NCBI GenBank assembly: GCA_910588005.1
Contig: CAJUQM010000067.1
Coordinates: 1-9,470 of the forward strand
Length of the DNA: 9,470 nucleotides
Source: an uncultured Oscillibacter sp.
GTDB taxonomy: Bacteria > Bacillota > Clostridia > Oscillospirales > Oscillospiraceae
Reading direction: 5' to 3'
Shown here one piece after another: positions 6,334-9,470 of the stretch; the stretch's first letter is position 1; each line of letters begins with the position of its first letter. The notes under the pieces were generated by a model, which was given only the letters and a program-made list of their open reading frames with translations, ran no database searches and was not told the origin of the DNA. Made by a program: the position numbers and the translations under genes.

Positions 6334-7341
6334 ATGAGCAAACTCACCATCCCCGACGGCTACAGGATGCCGCTGACCAACAATGAACTCCAGCGCGCCA
6401 TTGAACTGATCCATGCGGACTTCCAGCACAACTTGACGGTACGGCTGAACCTGCACCGGGTCTCCGCCCCCCTGTTTGTGGACGGTTCTACCGGTCTGAA
6501 CGACGACCTTAACGGTGTAGAGCGCCCTGTGGCTTTCGATATTCCCGATGTGGGAACTGAGGGCCAGGTAGTACACTCCCTGGCCAAATGGAAGCGCCTG
6601 GCCCTGAAACGGTACGAATTCAAACAGGGTACCGGACTGTACACCGATATGAACGCCATTCGCCGGGACGAGGAGCTGGATAACCTCCACTCCGTTTACG
6701 TGGACCAATGGGACTGGGAAAAGCACATCTCCCTCCAGGACCGCACCGTCCAGTACTTGAAGGACACCGTGCGGGAGATCGTTGGCTGCATATGCGACAC
6801 CGCCACAGCCCTGCGAAACGCCTACCCTGTCCTCACCTTCCGGCCCGACCGGGACGTGTATTTCATCACCACCCAAGAGCTGGAGGACCGTTATCCCACC
6901 CTCTCTCCCTTCCAGCGGGAGCAGGAGATCTGCCGGAAACACCACACGGTGTTTTTGATGCAGATCGGTAAAACTCTAGCCTCCGGAACCAAGCACGACG
7001 GCCGTGCCCCGGACTATGACGATTGGGAGCTGAACGGCGACATTCTTATGTGGAATCCGGTGCTCCAGAGCCAGTTCGAGGTCTCCTCTATGGGCATCCG
7101 TGTAGATGCCGCGGCGCTGGACCGCCAGCTCACTGCCGCCGGCTGCGACCACCGCAGGCAGCTGCCCTTCCACCAGATGCTCTTAAGCGGCCAACTCCCC
7201 CAGTCCATGGGCGGCGGAATCGGTCAGTCCCGCCTGTGTATGCTGCTGCTGGGCACCTGCCACATCGGCGAGGTCCAGGCCAGCCTGTGGGACCGAGATA
7301 CTATGGAGGACTGCGAGAGAGCCGGGATTACTCTATTGTAA
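6334..7341 (+). CDS. asnA: Aspartate-ammonia ligase (asparagine synthetase A)
   Basis: Cytoplasmic enzyme making asparagine from aspartate, ammonia and ATP (releasing AMP and PPi). It is structurally a relative of class II AspRS/AsnRS catalytic cores. The 335-aa product is close to the E. coli length (330). Recognisable segments are AFDIPDVGTEGQVVHSLAKW (67-86), GLYTDMNAIRRDE (101-113), the long helix-rich middle, SSMGIRVD (251-258), and the class II motif 3-like GGGIGQSR (293-300) followed by LCMLLLGTCHIGEVQ. The ATG at 6334 gives the normal N-terminus; AAAGGA lies about 13 nt upstream, farther than ideal. The 42-bp AT-rich gap after the SpoIIM-like gene has no terminator, so co-transcription from the gltX promoter is plausible, though a promoter inside the gap cannot be excluded. 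No Asn T-box fits in this gap. Confidence 0.97.
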   Translation: MSKLTIPDGYRMPLTNNELQRAIELIHADFQHNLTVRLNLHRVSAPLFVDGSTGLNDDLNGVERPVAFDIPDVGTEGQVVHSLAKWKRLALKRYEFKQGTGLYTDMNAIRRDEELDNLHSVYVDQWDWEKHISLQDRTVQYLKDTVREIVGCICDTATALRNAYPVLTFRPDRDVYFITTQELEDRYPTLSPFQREQEICRKHHTVFLMQIGKTLASGTKHDGRAPDYDDWELNGDILMWNPVLQSQFEVSSMGIRVDAAALDRQLTAAGCDHRRQLPFHQMLLSGQLPQSMGGGIGQSRLCMLLLGTCHIGEVQASLWDRDTMEDCERAGITLL

Positions 7342-7362
7342 AATCGGCAAGCCCACGAAAAG

Positions 7363-7390
7363 AGGGGACGGCGCAAAAGCGCCGTCCCCT
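7363..7390. terminator. Bidirectional intrinsic terminator between asnA and the flavodiiron gene
   Basis: A perfect 12-bp stem (7363-7374 with 7379-7390) and an AAAA/TTTT loop lie between two convergent genes. Toward the minus strand it is followed by TCTTTTC. Toward the plus strand the tail is TGAAATCTTT, weaker in U. It probably ends both transcripts. Confidence 0.88.
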
Positions 7391-7424
7391 TGAAATCTTT
7401 AAATATCTGTATGTCCGTTTCCAC

Positions 7425-8630
7425 TTATACCAGAAGATCTGCCGCTAAGACATCCGCTAAATCCTCCAGCGCCTGCCTCTGGGGCGCCTGAACTGCGGAT
7501 TTCAGCGTTACCACGTCCTCCAGTACCGTCATATTCTTCATAGCAGAGAGGATCTCCCGTGTCAGTTTTCCGGATTGAGGCCCCCAGGAGCCATTTTCAA
7601 TCACAGCCGCTGTGCGGTTTTGCAGATTGTGGGCCTTCAAATCCAGAAGCAGATTCTCCATAGGAGTAAAAATGCCGTTGTTATACGTAGCGGAGGCAAA
7701 TACCAGATGGCTGCACCGGAACGCTTCGGCCACCAAGTATGATACGTCGGTATGGGATACGTCGTACTGTGCAATCCGCTTAACGCCCCTTTCCGCCAGC
7801 CGGGCCGCCAGAATATCTGCGGCGTTATCCGTATTGCCATAGACAGATCCGGTAAAGATGGCCACCCCGCGGTCCTCCGGCTCATAGGCGCTCCACCGCT
7901 GGTACTTCTCCACAAACCAACCGATCTCCTCTTTCCAGATGGGACCGTGGAGAGGACAGATCATAGCAATCTCCAGTCCAGCGGCTTTTTTCAGCAACGC
8001 CTGCACCTGAGCGCCATACTTACCCACAATATTGGTGTAATACCTGCGGGCGTCATCCAACCAGTCCCGCTGAAAATCCATCTGTCCGGCAAAGAGGTTG
8101 CCGCTGAGAGCGCCAAAGGTACCAAAGGCATCTGCGGAAAAAAGGATCTTGTCCGTCGTGTCATAGGTCACCATAACCTCCGGCCAATGGACCATGGGCG
8201 CCATGATAAACGTAAAAGTATGCCGCCCGGAGCAGAGGGTATCTCCCTCTTTTACCACCACAGTGCGGCTGGAGAGATCCTCTCCCGTAAACTGGGCGAG
8301 CATAGCCAGGGTCTTGGCGTTGCCCACGACCTTGGCCTCCGGCCAGCGCCGCAGCACGCCTGCAAGAGACGCACTGTGATCCGGCTCCATATGGTTCACC
8401 ACCACATAATCCAAGGAACGATCCCCCAGGCTGTGCTCCAAATTCTCCTGGAACCGCACCGCAACAGCCTCTTCCACGGCATCCAGCAAAACCGTCTTCT
8501 CATCCATCGCCAAATAGGCATTGTATGAAACGCCCCGTGGAATCGGGAAAACGTTCTCAAAAAGGGCCAGCCGGCGGTCCGAGGCCCCTACGTATACAAG
8601 ATCCGAAGTAACATTTTGTACGCAATACAT
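7425..8630 (-). CDS. Flavodiiron protein (FprA-family A-type flavoprotein)
   Basis: Cytoplasmic enzyme of anaerobes that reduces O2 to water and/or NO to N2O with electrons usually delivered by rubredoxin or related carriers. The 401-aa product has an N-terminal metallo-beta-lactamase-like diiron domain with all the expected ligands: His80, Glu82 and Asp84 in HMEPDH, His148 in MVHWPE, Asp167 in SADAFG, and His228 in PLHGP. The spacing matches that of known members. The C-terminal flavodoxin domain carries the FMN loop FTGSVYGNTDNAA (259-271) and later SATYNNG (313-319). There is no rubredoxin or flavin-reductase extension, so it is the simple class A type. The ATG at 8630 is chosen because AAAGGAGAG lies 6 nt upstream; an upstream in-frame codon at 8696 lies inside the -35 box. 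Choice between O2 and NO as main substrate cannot be made from sequence. Confidence 0.95.
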   Translation of the reverse strand: MYCVQNVTSDLVYVGASDRRLALFENVFPIPRGVSYNAYLAMDEKTVLLDAVEEAVAVRFQENLEHSLGDRSLDYVVVNHMEPDHSASLAGVLRRWPEAKVVGNAKTLAMLAQFTGEDLSSRTVVVKEGDTLCSGRHTFTFIMAPMVHWPEVMVTYDTTDKILFSADAFGTFGALSGNLFAGQMDFQRDWLDDARRYYTNIVGKYGAQVQALLKKAAGLEIAMICPLHGPIWKEEIGWFVEKYQRWSAYEPEDRGVAIFTGSVYGNTDNAADILAARLAERGVKRIAQYDVSHTDVSYLVAEAFRCSHLVFASATYNNGIFTPMENLLLDLKAHNLQNRTAAVIENGSWGPQSGKLTREILSAMKNMTVLEDVVTLKSAVQAPQRQALEDLADVLAADLLV

Positions 8631-8667
8631 GGCAGTCTCTCCTTTATACCAGTGTTTTCCGCAGTCC

Positions 8668-8696
8668 ACTTTACTCAACTTCCCAATGTTTGTCAA
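8668..8696 (-). promoter_or_regulatory. Promoter of the flavodiiron gene
   Basis: Minus strand: TTGACA (8696-8691), 17-bp spacer, TAAAGT (8673-8668), placing the transcription start about 30 nt before the ATG at 8630. No obvious operator palindrome was seen around it. Confidence 0.75.
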
Positions 8697-8723
8697 GGTT
8701 TTGACCGAAAAATTGTGAATGTA

Positions 8724-8912
8724 TCAACAAAATCGGAGAAGCCGCCTAATCTGCGAATTTTCTGTTCCAGACCATAGGTAAATCCCAGATGCGGAGATCA
8801 CGTGGATCTGGGCCACAGCAGCGCTGAAATCACGGCGGAAATCCGCCTGGAGTACGCCAGTCACGATCCGGTTTGCAATCTTCCAAACATTTGCCCAATT
8901 CGGGATGTTCAT
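8724..8912 (-). CDS. Hypothetical 62-aa protein
   Basis: I do not recognise this product. It starts MNIPNWANVWKIANRIVTG and ends with a basic RRLLRFC. The middle (residues 25-46) is mildly hydrophobic but not clearly membrane-spanning. The case for a real gene is the ribosome binding site GGGGAGG 5 nt before the ATG at 8912 and the 15-bp spacing after the stop of the 144-aa gene, as in an operon. Against it: short length, no known domain, and no strong composition signal. No terminator separates it from the flavodiiron promoter, so its transcript may read into that gene. Confidence 0.45.
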   Translation of the reverse strand: MNIPNWANVWKIANRIVTGVLQADFRRDFSAAVAQIHVISASGIYLWSGTENSQIRRLLRFC

Positions 8913-8927
8913 CAGAACCTCCCCTCA

Positions 8928-9362
8928 CTACACTATTGTATCTACACCCTGCTGGCAGCTGTCTAAAATACCGGTATCAAAGGGTTTTCCCCAGTCCCAG
9001 CTCGGGTCGTGCCGGTGGACAGACTCCCCCAGCCGGACCGCCTCGCTGTGGACCGCCTCATTCAGCGTCCAAGACGCACTCAAGCACTCTTCCGGAGAAA
9101 GGGACATTGTATAGTTACGAATGAGCGCACTGATGTCCTCCCCGTCACTTACCCCATAACCACTTTTCATATGGTCAAACACGATCTGTTTGACTTGCTG
9201 AAGGACCCTCTCATCCACAGGGACAATCCTTCGATAGTCTCCAGCATCATTCAAGCTCATGCCGGGAGTACCGCAGGGATTGACATGGGGCTTCCCCTGT
9301 GTTCTCCGAACCAGATCACCGATCCGCTGCTGTTGATTCTGCACCATCTGTGTGACTGTCAT
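8928..9362 (-). CDS. Hypothetical 144-aa soluble protein
   Basis: Unrecognised protein without signal peptide or membrane segment. The N-terminus MTVTQMVQNQQQRIGDLVRR is polar and probably helical. A Gly/Pro-rich link (HVNPCGTPGMSLNDAGDYRR, about residues 26-45) follows. The remainder contains a likely helix pair (DERVLQQVKQIVFDHMKSGYG and SPEECLSASWTLNEAVHSEA) and an acidic/aromatic tail with HDPSWDWGKPFD. The ATG at 9362 is preferred over a TTG five codons upstream; neither has a good ribosome binding site, so the start is uncertain. An in-frame TAA lies a few codons before the TTG. It is followed by the 62-aa gene. Confidence 0.7.
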   Translation of the reverse strand: MTVTQMVQNQQQRIGDLVRRTQGKPHVNPCGTPGMSLNDAGDYRRIVPVDERVLQQVKQIVFDHMKSGYGVSDGEDISALIRNYTMSLSPEECLSASWTLNEAVHSEAVRLGESVHRHDPSWDWGKPFDTGILDSCQQGVDTIV

Positions 9363-9437
9363 TGTAGAATTTCGCAAATGGAGCGCAAAGGGCCGAAATT
9401 ACGGTGTAAAGACCGAAAGGAGTGTATCGTAAAGGAA

Positions 9438-9450
9438 CGGGGACACCCCG
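9438..9450. other. Short GC hairpin near the right edge
   Basis: CGGGG/CCCCG with a 3-nt loop. Read on the minus strand it is followed by TTCCTTT, so it could be a weak terminator of a gene lying to the right of the window. The stem is only 5 bp. Otherwise 9363-9470 contains no gene or promoter I can support. Confidence 0.2.
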
Positions 9451-9470
9451 AAAACAACAGGCAGTCAGGC

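Noticed and set aside
8631..8696. 22-residue N-terminal extension of the flavodiiron protein
   Set aside because: The extension would overlap the promoter, and the ATG at 8630 has AAAGGAGAG at the right distance.
9371..9440. Weakly repeated CTTTAC...TTTCGG blocks about 23 bp apart upstream of the 144-aa gene
   Set aside because: Only two imperfect copies with little identity between them; not enough to call a repeat or an operator.

Overview
The window looks like a chromosomal segment of a moderately GC-rich, endospore-forming Firmicute. It carries the sporulation pair spoIIGA-sigE, a SpoIIM-family membrane protein and a T-box riboswitch. The GC-rich codon usage and gene content suggest a clostridial lineage such as the Oscillospiraceae; that placement is inference from style, not from a search. 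I see no mobile element, CRISPR array, tRNA or rRNA gene.

Left part, all on the minus strand (read right to left): spoIIGA (3681-2656) and sigE (2807-2103) encode the membrane protease and the pro-sigma factor of the early mother-cell compartment. Their reading frames overlap by 152 bp. Three bases beyond the sigE stop begins a near-consensus vegetative promoter (2099-2071). It drives a T-box leader (about 2064-1801) with a GUC (valine) specifier and an 11-bp intrinsic terminator. The first gene behind the T-box is a small two-TM YcxB-like membrane protein (1788-1264). valS (valyl-tRNA synthetase, 1230 to beyond the left edge) follows 33 bp later, so both genes should be induced by uncharged tRNA-Val.

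Middle: a gene-free stretch of about 490 bp (3682-4174) separates spoIIGA from the divergent gltX. It holds the probable -10 of the spoIIGA promoter, a 12-bp palindrome, a set of nested inverted repeats that could fold as an RNA, a 14-bp hairpin and a consensus promoter for gltX. On the plus strand gltX (glutamyl-tRNA synthetase) is followed by a translationally coupled (4-bp overlap) SpoIIM-like membrane protein. After 42 bp comes asnA (ammonia-dependent asparagine synthetase), ending at a bidirectional terminator (7363-7390).

Right part, minus strand: an FprA-type flavodiiron protein (8630-7425) with its own promoter, involved in O2/NO detoxification in anaerobes. Upstream of it lies a two-gene unit of unrecognised function, a 144-aa protein (9362-8928) followed 15 bp later by a 62-aa protein (8912-8724). 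The last ~100 bases hold only a short hairpin.

The functional themes are tRNA charging (valS, gltX), amino-acid supply (asnA), mother-cell sporulation control (spoIIGA, sigE, possibly the SpoIIM-like gene) and oxidative defence. The most unusual points are the T-box that puts a membrane protein gene ahead of valS, the long spoIIGA/sigE overlap, and the unexplained structured intergenic region.
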